A stretch of 64,000 nucleotides of DNA from Haloplanus vescus (lineage in GTDB: Archaea > Halobacteriota > Halobacteria > Halobacteriales > Haloferacaceae), in the NCBI RefSeq assembly GCF_900107665.1, contig NZ_FNQT01000005.1:62001-126000 (forward strand), written 5' to 3'. Below the pieces are notes generated by a model. The model was not told the origin of the DNA. It did not search any database and saw only the letters and a program-made list of their open reading frames with translations. The stretch's first letter is position 1, and each line of letters starts with the position of its first letter. The translations under genes and the position numbers were made by a program. Of this stretch, positions 1 through 7,971 are shown piece by piece.

Positions 1-860
1 TGAGTCGATCTATCTTCTCGCCAACTCGAACGACCCGGAGTGCCAATAAAACCAACCGTGAGGACACTGAATACGAACGGTGATGCGGTCTCAACAGTCG
101 GTGCAGGAATCGCGAAGATCGCGCTAGCGTACGCAATCCCCAGCGCTGCACGCCGATTGATATGCCGCTTGATGCGCCATCCTCGCAACCGTGCGACGAC
201 GAGGAACCCCGCCCAAATAATCGTGAGCTCAATGAAGAAGGCGCCGAGGAGATGCAGCGTCGGATCGGAGTTGAGGAGAATCCTGCCGTTCAATAAACCG
301 GCTTCGATCGGAAGGGGATAGAATAGCGCCGGCGACGGACCAGCGAACACGTCGCCGAACGGATGTGATAAGAGCCCGAGTGCTCCAGCGCCAAGAACGG
401 CCCTCGAACCGAGATCGACGCGCTCGGCAAATGTAACCAGCACGACTCCGACAAGGACGAATGCGGCGACTACAGCTCCCGGGGCGATCCCACTGACGAC
501 CGTGACGATAAGGGTCAGGCCGCCGAGGATGAGCCCACCGAGTGTGCCGGCTTGTGAGCCGTAGCGATCACGAGCACGCCACGCGGCAAACCCGATAGCT
601 GCGAAGACACCGACAACCAGCGAGTGGGTGGCCCCGCGGTGGATTTCGTTTGCGACATTCCAGAACGCGTCGGAAGTTACGAATGCGCCCTCCAGACTGC
701 CGACAAGCCCAACTACGGCGTACAGCATATCGACATCTGGGAGCGTCGCAAACGAGCCAGCCACTACCCCGATCGCAAGCGCGCGCTCCTCTGGCCACCC
801 CCGCCAGGCGGCGACGCTTGCCGCTAGGACGAACGCAGCCAGAAAATGTCCGACAAACAT
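1..860 (-). CDS. Metal-dependent hydrolase-like membrane protein (YdjM/LexA-binding family), truncated by window edge
   Basis: Read from the ATG at 860 leftwards, the frame stays open for 286 codons to the window edge, so the C-terminus is missing. It is rich in hydrophobic segments and carries conserved polar residues: His5 (VGHF), Asp42 and Asp44 (TLPDVDM), His74 and His79 (HRGATHS), and His166 (LLSHPFGD). This His/Asp pattern within a multi-pass protein fits the YdjM-type 'metal-dependent hydrolase' family (PF04307). The biochemical activity of this family is poorly established. It lies downstream of the copper/ZIP genes on the same strand, 106 bp after the halocyanin stop, so it may be the last gene of that operon. 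Family call is by motif, function inferred. Confidence 0.75.
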   Translation of the reverse strand, partial: MFVGHFLAAFVLAASVAAWRGWPEERALAIGVVAGSFATLPDVDMLYAVVGLVGSLEGAFVTSDAFWNVANEIHRGATHSLVVGVFAAIGFAAWRARDRYGSQAGTLGGLILGGLTLIVTVVSGIAPGAVVAAFVLVGVVLVTFAERVDLGSRAVLGAGALGLLSHPFGDVFAGPSPALFYPLPIEAGLLNGRILLNSDPTLHLLGAFFIELTIIWAGFLVVARLRGWRIKRHINRRAALGIAYASAIFAIPAPTVETASPFVFSVLTVGFIGTPGRSSWREDRST

Positions 861-966
861 ACCCTTCGTATGTCGTCACGGAGCATAAGTATAGTATGAG
901 TGATAGCCCCAACCATGTGTGTGATAGGGGTGACGGCGGTTTGAAGATAGAACGTTGATTGTCCAC

Positions 967-1389
967 TTACCTTACTCGCACTGTCCCGACCATCCCGGAC
1001 CCCTCATGTGGAATACAGAAGTATCCGTACGTTCCCGGCTGATCGAACGTATGCTCGTAGTTCTCGCCCGGAGCGATGAGTCCCTCGGTGACCCGGTTCC
1101 TCGCAGTACGTTCTGACCTGAAGCCACCACTTGCGAAGTACGCGGCCTCGTCTGGAATCTCGTCTTCATACGCCGTGACCGTGTGATCGATGTCACTTTC
1201 GTTCGTCCACGTAACCGTCTCACCAGGTTCGATCGTCGCGGTCTTCGGCTCAAATCTGAGATCGCCCGGCATCGTGACGGTCTGGGCCGACGAGGACTGT
1301 CCGCCCAGACACCCAGCCGTGCTAAGCATCGCCAGGGTGGCAGTGCTGAATTGCAACACCCTCCGTCGATCGTAGAATTCGGGTGACAT
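967..1389 (-). CDS. Halocyanin-like blue copper lipoprotein
   Basis: 140 aa. An N-terminal twin-arginine-like stretch (DRRRVLQF, residues 8-14) is followed by a hydrophobic segment and a lipobox ending at Cys27, as in haloarchaeal Tat-exported lipoproteins. The C-terminal domain has the plastocyanin/azurin fold signature with likely type 1 copper ligands His69, Cys125, His128 and Met133 (motif CIPHEGSGM). It would sit on the outer face of the membrane and shuttle electrons. It follows the ZIP gene by 24 bp, so it is probably cotranscribed with the copper oxidase and transporter and may be that oxidase's electron partner (inference). Confidence 0.88.
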   Translation of the reverse strand: MSPEFYDRRRVLQFSTATLAMLSTAGCLGGQSSSAQTVTMPGDLRFEPKTATIEPGETVTWTNESDIDHTVTAYEDEIPDEAAYFASGGFRSERTARNRVTEGLIAPGENYEHTFDQPGTYGYFCIPHEGSGMVGTVRVR

Positions 1390-1413
1390 TGATACAGAGA
1401 TGGGTGGTGCCGA

Positions 1414-2664
1414 TTAGAGTACCACGAAGAGGTCAGTCACGTACATGATGGCGAGGCCGAGTAGGAATGCGAGTAGGTTCGTCGCACTCGCCACGCGACC
1501 GCCGGCATCGCGAACCATTCGCGCGATTTCCCAGTCGACCTGTAGGATTGCGCCAACGCCGATCGCGAGGAAGAAGGCACCAATCGTCGGTGAGTAGGCG
1601 AGACTGCCGATCCAGCCACCGAGGATGACGGGTGCGCCGGCGATGACGCCGAGCGCTGCGAAGTGCTTGAACGCCGGACGTTCTCCGCGAGCGACCGGCG
1701 CGACGACAGCCGGGCCTTCCGTCACGTTGTGGAGCATGAATCCGATCACGAGGAATGCGCCAAGCGACACACGCCCAAGGGCGAACGAACTCCCGATCGC
1801 CAGCCCCTCCGCAAGGTTGTGCAGGCCGATCCCGACCGCGACCAAATAGGCGATCCAGAGACCGCTACTCGCCCGACTATCACCAGCGACGACACGGCCC
1901 TCACGCCAGGCGCTGATCGCCTGGACCAGAAGGAGTGTGCCAACGATTCCGAAGACGACCAAGAGGTTGCCCTCGTACGCGCCGGGAATTCGCTCGGCGA
2001 GTTCGAACGCCTCGAACCCGGCGTCGAACGCCAGGAATCCCAGTACGCCGGCCGCAAACAGGAGCACGGCGTGCAGCCACCGATCGCTCATCGTCTTGAT
2101 GTAGGGGAACCACAGCATCCCTAATGCGACTGGGATCACGCCCACGAACAGCCCGATGACTGCAAGCGTCCCGAGCAGCCCGAGGCTAAACCCGGGTGAT
2201 TGACTCGGCGCGACGATCGTATTATGGAACGTTGCTCCATCAGATAGTACGAGGGTGACTCCGAGGTCCCACCCCGGATTCCAGTGATACGGAATCACGA
2301 TCTGTGCGCTTTCCATCGGGGCGAGCGTTTGGTCACCACCAGCTCCTTCGACTCGGAAATCCCAGTACGCCTCGTCGACGAGAATCTGTGATATCGTCAC
2401 AGATTCGGGCCCGTTGTTCGTCACGTGCAAGACGACCGTTTCGTCGCTCGGAAGGGTCGTATGTGTGATCGTCACGTCGGGAAGCGGTGTGCCGCTCTGA
2501 ACTCCGGCGAGCGGGGACGTGAACGCGAACACGCCCAAAACGAGTACGAGCAACACAATCGGGAGTAACGCGCTGACCCATCGCGGAAGCCCGAGCGGTT
2601 GTGTGATCTCTTCGTCAGCCGTTACACCACCGTCCGTCGTCGTGTCTTGTGTCTTATCCGCCAT
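1414..2664 (-). CDS. ZIP-family metal transporter with extracytoplasmic beta domain
   Basis: 416 aa. One membrane segment near residues 35-50 is followed by a roughly 100-residue beta-rich, probably extracytoplasmic region. After that comes a multi-pass core. The core carries the ZIP hallmark motifs HNLAEG and HNVTEG on adjacent helices, which form the metal-binding centre of ZIP permeases (import of Zn, Mn or Fe). The beta domain before the ZIP core is an unusual extension, reminiscent of a cupredoxin-like sensor, though I see no obvious copper ligand set. The start codon lies one base after the stop of the copper oxidase, so translation is probably coupled. The upstream DtxR-type regulator suggests Mn or Fe as substrate (inference). 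Confidence 0.85.
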   Translation of the reverse strand: MADKTQDTTTDGGVTADEEITQPLGLPRWVSALLPIVLLVLVLGVFAFTSPLAGVQSGTPLPDVTITHTTLPSDETVVLHVTNNGPESVTISQILVDEAYWDFRVEGAGGDQTLAPMESAQIVIPYHWNPGWDLGVTLVLSDGATFHNTIVAPSQSPGFSLGLLGTLAVIGLFVGVIPVALGMLWFPYIKTMSDRWLHAVLLFAAGVLGFLAFDAGFEAFELAERIPGAYEGNLLVVFGIVGTLLLVQAISAWREGRVVAGDSRASSGLWIAYLVAVGIGLHNLAEGLAIGSSFALGRVSLGAFLVIGFMLHNVTEGPAVVAPVARGERPAFKHFAALGVIAGAPVILGGWIGSLAYSPTIGAFFLAIGVGAILQVDWEIARMVRDAGGRVASATNLLAFLLGLAIMYVTDLFVVL

Positions 2665-2665
2665 A

Positions 2666-3925
2666 TTAGACCACCTCGAAGAAGCTCATCCAGCCGAGTT
2701 CGGCGAACTCCGACTGATGCGCGTGGAACATGTACAGCCCGGGCTCGTGGTCCGAGTAGTCGATCTCGATGATTCCGCGCTGGGCTTGACACTGCATGAT
2801 CGTGTCCACGGTCTTATTCGTCGGCGTCAGCGTCGTCCCGTGGTCGTAGTAGTCGAAGAACTGCGAATGCGTGTGGAACGAGTTGATGAGGTCGAACTCC
2901 GTTGCATTGGAGAGGTATACGCGCTGGCGTTGGTCCTTGTCGATCTGGATGGGACGTTTCGTCTCGCCCGCCGTCCAGTTGCCCTCACCGTCGGTGTCAC
3001 CAACTCCATATCCGAACGCCCGCGTGTTCGCCGCATAGACCTCGTTACCGCCATCGAAGTTGGTATCGAACGAGTTCATCACCATCACCATCTCGTTGAC
3101 GGCGTCGTTTTCGGCGTACTCGTGATTCCGGCTCTTCGCCTCTTCGACGAGCTGCTCTCGGAAGTCGTCGGTAATCGGGCCCGGGTAATTGACGTACTCG
3201 CGTGGATTCTCCCTGACGCGTTCGGGGTCCGGATCGACGATGATCGTGCCATAGAGTCCGCGGTGGATGTGCTCTTTCAGCGGGAGCGAGTGGCAGTGAT
3301 AGAAGTGCGTGCCGGCGGGTTGGGCGAGCCATTCGTACGTGAATGACTCACCCGTATCGAGAACGCCAGGCCCGTTTTGTGGAATCCCGTCCATTCGCGG
3401 GTTGAGGTTCTTCAGGTGTGGATGGATCGTGTGCGCGTGTCGTCCCAGGTTCGTGAACTTCACGCGGATGAGGTCGCCCTCAACGGCACGGATCGTCGGG
3501 CCCGGTACCTGGCCGTTGTACGCCCACGCCGAGAACTCGACGCCCGGCGCAATCGTGATCGTCGTGTCGACGGCAGTGAACTCGAATTCCCGTACGGTTT
3601 GGCCGTCCTCTTCGTAGACCTGTTGGGGAACGTTATCCTGTCCGCTCTCTCCGGTATTGAACGCAGTGAGGAATTCGTGGGGGTCGAAATCCAAATCCCG
3701 GTATTCCCCCACTGCACCGAAGTTACCGTGTTCACCCTCATCGTCGTGATCGGACGAGGCAGCTGCTCGGGAGCTCCCGAGTCCGACTGCTGCACTGCCT
3801 GCAACACCGAGCCCGCCGAGGACCGTGCGGCGACTGACACTCGTTTCACCAGTGAGTGATTCGACCAGTCGCTCTTCAAGTCGTTTTGTGACGTCTGCTG
3901 CGCTACTGTAATCTATCGATGGCAT
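2666..3925 (-). CDS. Two-domain multicopper oxidase, Tat-exported
   Basis: 419 aa with a twin-arginine signal (SRRTVLGGLGVAG, about residues 30-42). Copper-binding motifs are visible in both cupredoxin domains: HAHTIHPH and GTHFYHCHS...KEHIHRG in the first half, HTHSQFFDYYDHG and GLYMFHAHQSEF near the C-terminus. The length and two-domain build fit haloarchaeal two-domain multicopper oxidases or nitrite-reductase-like proteins. The His-Cys-His and HAH arrangement favours an oxidase of the laccase/metallo-oxidase type over NirK. Role with the ZIP permease may be oxidation of Mn or Fe (inference). A good Shine-Dalgarno (GGAGG) lies 7 nt before the ATG. The promoter carries the 14-bp operator described at 3992-4005. 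Confidence 0.85.
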   Translation of the reverse strand: MPSIDYSSAADVTKRLEERLVESLTGETSVSRRTVLGGLGVAGSAAVGLGSSRAAASSDHDDEGEHGNFGAVGEYRDLDFDPHEFLTAFNTGESGQDNVPQQVYEEDGQTVREFEFTAVDTTITIAPGVEFSAWAYNGQVPGPTIRAVEGDLIRVKFTNLGRHAHTIHPHLKNLNPRMDGIPQNGPGVLDTGESFTYEWLAQPAGTHFYHCHSLPLKEHIHRGLYGTIIVDPDPERVRENPREYVNYPGPITDDFREQLVEEAKSRNHEYAENDAVNEMVMVMNSFDTNFDGGNEVYAANTRAFGYGVGDTDGEGNWTAGETKRPIQIDKDQRQRVYLSNATEFDLINSFHTHSQFFDYYDHGTTLTPTNKTVDTIMQCQAQRGIIEIDYSDHEPGLYMFHAHQSEFAELGWMSFFEVV

Positions 3926-3991
3926 GATTTCCTCCGCTGGTCAGGCCTTCGCATACCCATACACACCCCATTGTCCCACCCAATACATAAA

Positions 3992-4005
3992 TTAGACGCA
4001 TCTAA
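3992..4005. promoter_or_regulatory. Putative DtxR/SirR operator before the copper oxidase operon
   Basis: TTAG-N6-CTAA dyad (TTAGACGCATCTAA). On the minus strand it lies directly upstream of a TATA-like TTTATGTA (about 3984-3991) that would drive the oxidase-ZIP-halocyanin operon. The same TTAG-N6-CTAA layout occurs in the regulator's own promoter at 4743-4756. A looser TTAG-N7-CTAA copy lies alongside at 4008-4022. Confidence 0.6.
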
Positions 4006-4054
4006 ACTTAGGTTGTGTCTAAACTAATGGCCTCACTACTGGAGACTCATCAGT

Positions 4055-4732
4055 TTAGTTTGAAGACCCAGCGAGCGTTTGAGCGGTTATGGATCGGGCC
4101 ACTTCCTCTGGGAGTACAACTCGTTCGTCGGTGCCATCGGGAACAAGCGTCACCATCCCAAATGAGGTGGTCTCAACAATTTCGACTACAGTTGTTGGGG
4201 TAATCTCGTGTTCAGAAAGGTACCGGAGTAGATCTGGGTCATTGTCTGGCACCCGTTCGATTCGAACCTTGTCGCCGACCTGCTGATCAGCGAGTGTTTC
4301 ACCGGATTGTAACGGTGAAACGTCCAGATCCGCTGTGGGAATCGGGTCGCCATGCGGGTCAACTGCCGGATTCCCTAACTGCTCTGCAATTCTATCAGCG
4401 AATTGACTACTTATATGGTGTTCGAGGCGATCTGCTTCGTCGTGTACCTCAGCCCAATCGTACTCGAGACGCTCCGTCAGGTATCGTTCTAAGAGCCGAT
4501 GATGGCGAATGATTTCGAGCGCGACCGGGATTCCAGTGTCTGTGAGTACAACGCCCTTGTAGGGTTCGTAATGGACAAAATCGCGCTCGGCCAATTTTTT
4601 CACCATACTGGTGACTGACGGTTGTTCTACGTCCATATGCTCAGCGAGCGTCGAGGTCCGCACCCGTTCATCCGTTTCGTCCTGGAGGTAATAGATCGCT
4701 TTGAGATAGTCCTCCATGATGGCGCTCAGCAT
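4055..4732 (-). CDS. DtxR/MntR-family metal-dependent transcriptional repressor (SirR-like)
   Basis: 225 aa. N-terminal winged helix (MEDYLKAIYYLQ..., with STLAEHMDVEQPSVTSMVKKLAERDFV as the HTH) is followed by a metal-binding dimerisation domain (EVHDEADRLEHHIS) and a C-terminal SH3/FeoA-like domain (about residues 150-220, GDKVRIERVP). This is the full-length DtxR/IdeR/SirR layout. In this family Mn or Fe binding makes the protein repress uptake genes. It is upstream of, and in the same direction as, the copper oxidase-ZIP operon. Its promoter holds the same dyad as that operon, so it probably represses both (inference). The exact metal cannot be read from sequence. Confidence 0.92.
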   Translation of the reverse strand: MLSAIMEDYLKAIYYLQDETDERVRTSTLAEHMDVEQPSVTSMVKKLAERDFVHYEPYKGVVLTDTGIPVALEIIRHHRLLERYLTERLEYDWAEVHDEADRLEHHISSQFADRIAEQLGNPAVDPHGDPIPTADLDVSPLQSGETLADQQVGDKVRIERVPDNDPDLLRYLSEHEITPTTVVEIVETTSFGMVTLVPDGTDERVVLPEEVARSITAQTLAGSSN

Positions 4733-4742
4733 TAGAGTGAAA

Positions 4743-4756
4743 TTAGACGGGACTAA
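4743..4756. promoter_or_regulatory. Putative DtxR/SirR autoregulatory operator
   Basis: TTAG-N6-CTAA dyad (TTAGACGGGACTAA). On the minus strand it sits between a TATA-like TTATAAATT (about 4757-4765) and the regulator's ATG at 4732, covering the expected transcription start. Position and similarity to 3992-4005 suggest autorepression. Confidence 0.6.
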
Positions 4757-4950
4757 ATTTATAATTTGTTACAAGGGGTTCCTGATGTTGCCAGCTGTGG
4801 GCGTAAGTCTGAGATGAGTCCGGTTATCGTCACGGTCAACACCCGCGTAATGATTTTCCGTATCTTCTTGTTGTGACACTCACTGACGCTCAGAATGGCA
4901 AACCGAGAATTCGAACCTTTATAGCATAGACGAGAGAAGTCCGCGATGGA

Positions 4951-5118
4951 ATGTCTGACCTCATCGTCAAAGCAGCCGTGAAGGACGCACTCTCTGACCA
5001 GAACGTCTCGGCAGATTTCTACGACGCCCTCAACGAAGAGGTCGCCGAACTGCTCGACGACGCCGCAAAGCGTGCTGAGGCCAACGACCGGAAGACGGTC
5101 CAGCCCCGCGACCTCTAA
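4951..5118 (+). CDS. Small DUF1931-type histone-fold protein
   Basis: 55 aa, read directly. It begins MSDLIVKAAVKDAL and ends RKTVQPRDL. The middle is a long amphipathic helix (SADFYDALNEEVAELLDDAAKRAEAN). The RKTV...RDL ending is the loop-2/helix-3 signature of archaeal histone folds, and length and sequence match the small DUF1931 proteins common in haloarchaea. A TATA-like TTTATAG lies at about 4918-4924, 27 bp before the ATG, consistent with a nearly leaderless mRNA. It lies 71 bp upstream of tbp. Role: DNA-binding chromatin-like protein (family inference). Confidence 0.85.
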   Translation: MSDLIVKAAVKDALSDQNVSADFYDALNEEVAELLDDAAKRAEANDRKTVQPRDL

Positions 5119-5189
5119 TTCGGAAGGTACCACACCGACGCTCGAAGTCACTCCCCGTTTTAAGAGGGTTGTGACTGGAAGGTACTCCT

Positions 5190-5750
5190 ATGAGTGTCAC
5201 AGCCGAATCAATTCAAGTCGAGAATGTGGTCGCGTCGTCCGATATCGGTCAAGAACTCGATCTGGAAACGCTTTCTGAGGATTTAGGAGCCACCGACTAC
5301 GATCCTGATAACTTCCCTGGACTCGTGTATCGGATGCATGATCCCAAAGCCGCAGCGCTCATTTTCCGCTCGGGGAAAGTCGTCTGTACGGGTGCAAAAA
5401 GCGTCGACGATGTGACGACTGCGTTGGAATACGTCTTCGACGAGCTCCGTGAATTGGGTGTCGATGTCGCTACCTCTTCAGATATCGAAATCCAGAATAT
5501 TGTCTCAAGTGGGGACCTCGACCACACACTCAATTTGAATGCGATTGCGATCGGCCTAGGTCTCGAACACATCGAATACGAACCAGAGCAGTTCCCGGGG
5601 CTCGTCTACCGGCTTGACGACCCGGACGTCGTCGCACTCCTCTTCGGGAGTGGCAAGCTCGTCATCACGGGCGGAAAACAGCTTGACGATGCTGAACAAG
5701 CGCTTACAGTGATCGAAAACCGGCTCACTGACCTCGGGTTACTGGAGTAA
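5190..5750 (+). CDS. tbp: TATA-binding protein (TBP)
   Basis: 186 aa with the two direct repeats of TBP. The first half (about residues 5-92) contains NVVASSDIGQELDLETL and PGLVYRMHDPKAAALIFRSGKVVCTGAK. The second half (about 95-183) contains NIVSSGDLDHTLNLNAIA and PGLVYRLDDPDVVALLFGSGKLVITGGK. Both stirrups and the conserved PGLVYR and SGK(V/L)V.TG blocks are present, so the protein should be functional. Haloarchaea often carry several tbp genes and some are on megaplasmids. A tfb at 29405 shares this replicon, which raises the possibility of a dedicated TBP-TFB pair. TATA-like GTTTTAAG at about 5157. Confidence 0.97.
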   Translation: MSVTAESIQVENVVASSDIGQELDLETLSEDLGATDYDPDNFPGLVYRMHDPKAAALIFRSGKVVCTGAKSVDDVTTALEYVFDELRELGVDVATSSDIEIQNIVSSGDLDHTLNLNAIAIGLGLEHIEYEPEQFPGLVYRLDDPDVVALLFGSGKLVITGGKQLDDAEQALTVIENRLTDLGLLE

Positions 5751-5835
5751 TTCAACGACACAGAACAGTTGGCAGGGTATACTGGCACTGGTGAGTACAT
5801 TTTTGAATCTGCTCTCCCCGTGTTAAGTTAGTGCG

Positions 5836-6879
5836 ATGGCTGATGCCGAACGGGAGGTAGATGATGTCCTGTCCGGGAATGTTCTTTCAGTCCAAGAGCT
5901 GAACGACCGAATTGCATCGGTCGTCCAGGACACGCCTGCCCTCAACGGCGTCCGCTGTATCGGGGAGGTCACTGACCTCCACAAGAACAGTACCGCCCTC
6001 TATTTCACCCTGACTGACGGCGACGCCGAGCTTCCCTGTATGCTCTGGGCGAACCGCTATCAGAAGATGGACGCTGACCTCGAGGACGGGACCGAGGTCA
6101 TCCTCGAAGGCGATATCGACTACTGGACAGAGGGCGGGAAAATCGACCTCAAACCGTGGGAGGTGATCGTCGTCGGCGACGGCGACCAGGCAGCTGCCGT
6201 CGAGCGACTGCGAAGCGAACTCGAAGAGCGTGGGTGGTTTGACGACGAGCAGAAACAGCGCCCGCCGGCGTTCCCAGAGCGGGTTGGGGTCGTGACCTCC
6301 CTCCGTGGCGATGCCCGCTATGACATCCAGAACGCGATCCACGAACAGGACCCTACCGTCGACATCCTGGTGAAGGACGCCACCGTCCAAGGGTCGGAGG
6401 CGCCCACATCCATCGCGAACGGCATCCACCATCTGGACCGCTCCGAGGAGGTCGACTCGATCATCGTCGGCCGTGGCGGTGGGAGTGATTCGAACCTCCA
6501 GGCGTTCAACACCGAGCGGGTCGCGGAGGCGATTTTCACCGCCAATACCCCGGTGGTCACCGCGATTGGGCACACCGATGACCGGCTCATCGCAGATCAG
6601 GTTGCGGATGTGGCAACGATCACGCCGACGGCCGCTGGCGAGTATATCGTGAATTCCCGCGAGGAGTTCTTCGCGGGCGAAGTCAAGCCGCTGGCACAGC
6701 AACTCGACGCCGCGTACGAAACCTTCCAGCAAGAGCATGAACATGAACGGGAACTTGCCGAAGCAGTCGACGAGGCGGCCGCATCCGAGGGGCTCCCGCC
6801 GGTCTACTACAAGGCCGCAATCGCTGTGCTGCTGTTGCTGTTGTTGGCCATCACCGGTCTTTGGCTGGGGGTGATCTAA
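5836..6879 (+). CDS. xseA: Exodeoxyribonuclease VII large subunit
   Basis: 347 aa. An N-terminal OB-fold (GVRCIGEVTDLHKNS.ALYFTLTD, residues about 38-110) precedes the XseA catalytic core, with PERVGVVTSLRGDARYDI, VGRGGGSDSNLQAFN and VVTAIGHTDDRLIADQVAD. The family cleaves ssDNA into oligonucleotides with XseB. The protein is shorter than bacterial XseA (roughly 450 aa): the long C-terminal coiled-coil region is reduced. It ends in one strongly hydrophobic segment (about 324-346), which implies membrane anchoring. That tail is unusual for XseA as known from bacteria. The xseB start lies 2 bp after its stop. Confidence 0.93.
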   Translation: MADAEREVDDVLSGNVLSVQELNDRIASVVQDTPALNGVRCIGEVTDLHKNSTALYFTLTDGDAELPCMLWANRYQKMDADLEDGTEVILEGDIDYWTEGGKIDLKPWEVIVVGDGDQAAAVERLRSELEERGWFDDEQKQRPPAFPERVGVVTSLRGDARYDIQNAIHEQDPTVDILVKDATVQGSEAPTSIANGIHHLDRSEEVDSIIVGRGGGSDSNLQAFNTERVAEAIFTANTPVVTAIGHTDDRLIADQVADVATITPTAAGEYIVNSREEFFAGEVKPLAQQLDAAYETFQQEHEHERELAEAVDEAAASEGLPPVYYKAAIAVLLLLLLAITGLWLGVI

Positions 6880-6881
6880 GC

Positions 6882-7064
6882 GTGGCAAATGACCAAGAGA
6901 TCCACAACCGGCTGGCCCGTGTCGAAGAAATCATTGAGCAGCTCGATGCGGACGAGTGTGGCCTCGATGAAGGGATAAGGCTCCACGAGGAAGGTCAGGA
7001 ACTCTTGGTCGAAGTGCGAGAAATCCTCGACAACGGGCGTGGAGAGGTTATGGAACTCGAGTAG
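6882..7064 (+). CDS. xseB: Exodeoxyribonuclease VII small subunit
   Basis: 60 aa from the GTG at 6882, chosen because it lies 2 bp after the xseA stop; a TTG at 6861 would add seven residues inside xseA. It is one helical hairpin, with RLARVEEIIEQLDADECGLDEGIRLHEEGQELLVEVREIL matching the XseB pattern (LE.IV..LE....LEE....YE.G..L). It assembles with XseA. Confidence 0.88.
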   Translation: MANDQEIHNRLARVEEIIEQLDADECGLDEGIRLHEEGQELLVEVREILDNGRGEVMELE

Positions 7065-7079
7065 AGCGCCATCCTAATC

Positions 7080-7120
7080 TTAACCAACAGACGGCGGTAT
7101 TTAGCCCCATTGTTGGTTAA
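7080..7120. repeat. L element 1: 10-bp inverted repeat, 21-bp spacer
   Basis: Arms TTAACCAACA and TGTTGGTTAA, both perfect, around 21 unconserved bases. It lies 15 bp after xseB and 147 bp before the first gene of the conjugation-like cluster. This is the leftmost of eight copies in the window. The arms start 31 bp apart, close to three DNA turns, as expected for two half-sites on one helix face. Confidence 0.9.
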
Positions 7121-7169
7121 CTGTACCCTTGCGAGGTGAACGAGCTCTCCGGTTATAATTTACTTTAGA

Positions 7170-7190
7170 TTTTTGCGCCAGTTGGTGGCC
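7170..7190 (+). promoter_or_regulatory. Weak E-type element (TTTTTGCGCC ... GGTGGC)
   Basis: A T-run followed by GCGCC-N4-GGTGGC, a poor match to the E element. It lies 50 bp after L1 and before the conjugation-like operon. Confidence 0.35.
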
Positions 7191-7267
7191 AGAAAGCATA
7201 TACCGATCTTCTAGCTATCGCACCACCATGGACCGGGGCTCAACCGGTGCATACCCACCCCGCACAT

Positions 7268-7516
7268 ATGATCACACGGGCAGTCACCATCGAAGACATC
7301 GATGATCTGTACCTGACGTGGAACAGCCATATCAACGGTTCCGCCCTCTATCGCCGCGCCCTCCGAGATGAGATGGAGCTTCGCGACGTCGACCCCGACG
7401 AGCTTCGAGATCTCTTCGAACGGGCCCGCGAACAGGGCTACACGAAAGACGAGATCGTCGACGAGACCAACCGCTACGCTGATCTGAAAGCACTCGTCGA
7501 CGACGCAGAGGAATAA
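7268..7516 (+). CDS. Small acidic protein, first gene of conjugation-like operon
   Basis: 82 aa from ATG 7268; a GTG at 7247 would add seven residues. It is helical and charged (ELRDVDPDELRDLFERAREQGYTKDEIVDETNRYADLKALV) with no membrane segment. No family recognised. It is 6 bp upstream of the pilin-like gene and likely cotranscribed with it, so a regulatory or assembly role in the secretion cluster is possible but not shown. Confidence 0.7.
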   Translation: MITRAVTIEDIDDLYLTWNSHINGSALYRRALRDEMELRDVDPDELRDLFERAREQGYTKDEIVDETNRYADLKALVDDAEE

Positions 7517-7522
7517 CTCGCT

Positions 7523-7945
7523 ATGTCACAGGACAATACGCCCTCCGAGACGGCCCCGAATCGCGCCGACAGCCAGTCCACGGCGGCAAGTAGGCTTCCC
7601 AGGCAAGCTGTGTTCATCGTCGTCGTCCTGAGCCTGTTCGCTGTGGAACCCGCCGCCGCACAGACGAATGCCGTCTGTAGTGCGGACAACCTTCCCAGCA
7701 TGATCGAGGGCTTCTTCCAGCTTACCACGGCGCTGGGCATTGTCGGCCTCGCAGTCGTGTGGCAGGCTGACTCCCTCATCGAGATGTTCACGATCACGCC
7801 CGAGCAGAAGAAGGGCCTCAAGCGCCACAAGCGCTCCGCGATGAAGTCCGCGGTCGTCCTCGTCGCCCTCGGGCCACTCTACACCGTCGCTGGGTCGATG
7901 ATGAACCTCCCGCTGGCGCAGTGCGTCGACCTCGCCCCCTGGTAG
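7523..7945 (+). CDS. Small membrane protein with VirB2/TrbC-like layout (candidate pilin)
   Basis: 140 aa. A hydrophobic signal (about residues 29-42) ends in AAAQ, a plausible cleavage site after Ala46. It is followed by a loop with Cys52 and two more membrane segments (about 63-81 and 107-127) joined by a basic cytoplasmic loop (EQKKGLKRHKRSAMK). Signal plus two helices with a basic turn is the architecture of VirB2/TrbC conjugative pilins, and the gene heads a VirB6/VirB4/VirD4-like cluster. Sequence identity to known pilins is not evident, so the call rests on layout and context. Cys52 and Cys134 could pair. Confidence 0.55.
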   Translation: MSQDNTPSETAPNRADSQSTAASRLPRQAVFIVVVLSLFAVEPAAAQTNAVCSADNLPSMIEGFFQLTTALGIVGLAVVWQADSLIEMFTITPEQKKGLKRHKRSAMKSAVVLVALGPLYTVAGSMMNLPLAQCVDLAPW

Positions 7946-7971
7946 GCGACTACTGCCCCCGTCGAGCCCTC

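Noticed and set aside
4759-5151. 130-codon minus-strand frame over the small histone-fold gene
   Set aside because: The plus strand encodes a clear DUF1931-type protein with its own TATA box.
5887-6888. Minus-strand 333-codon frame over xseA
   Set aside because: Antisense shadow of a clear xseA.
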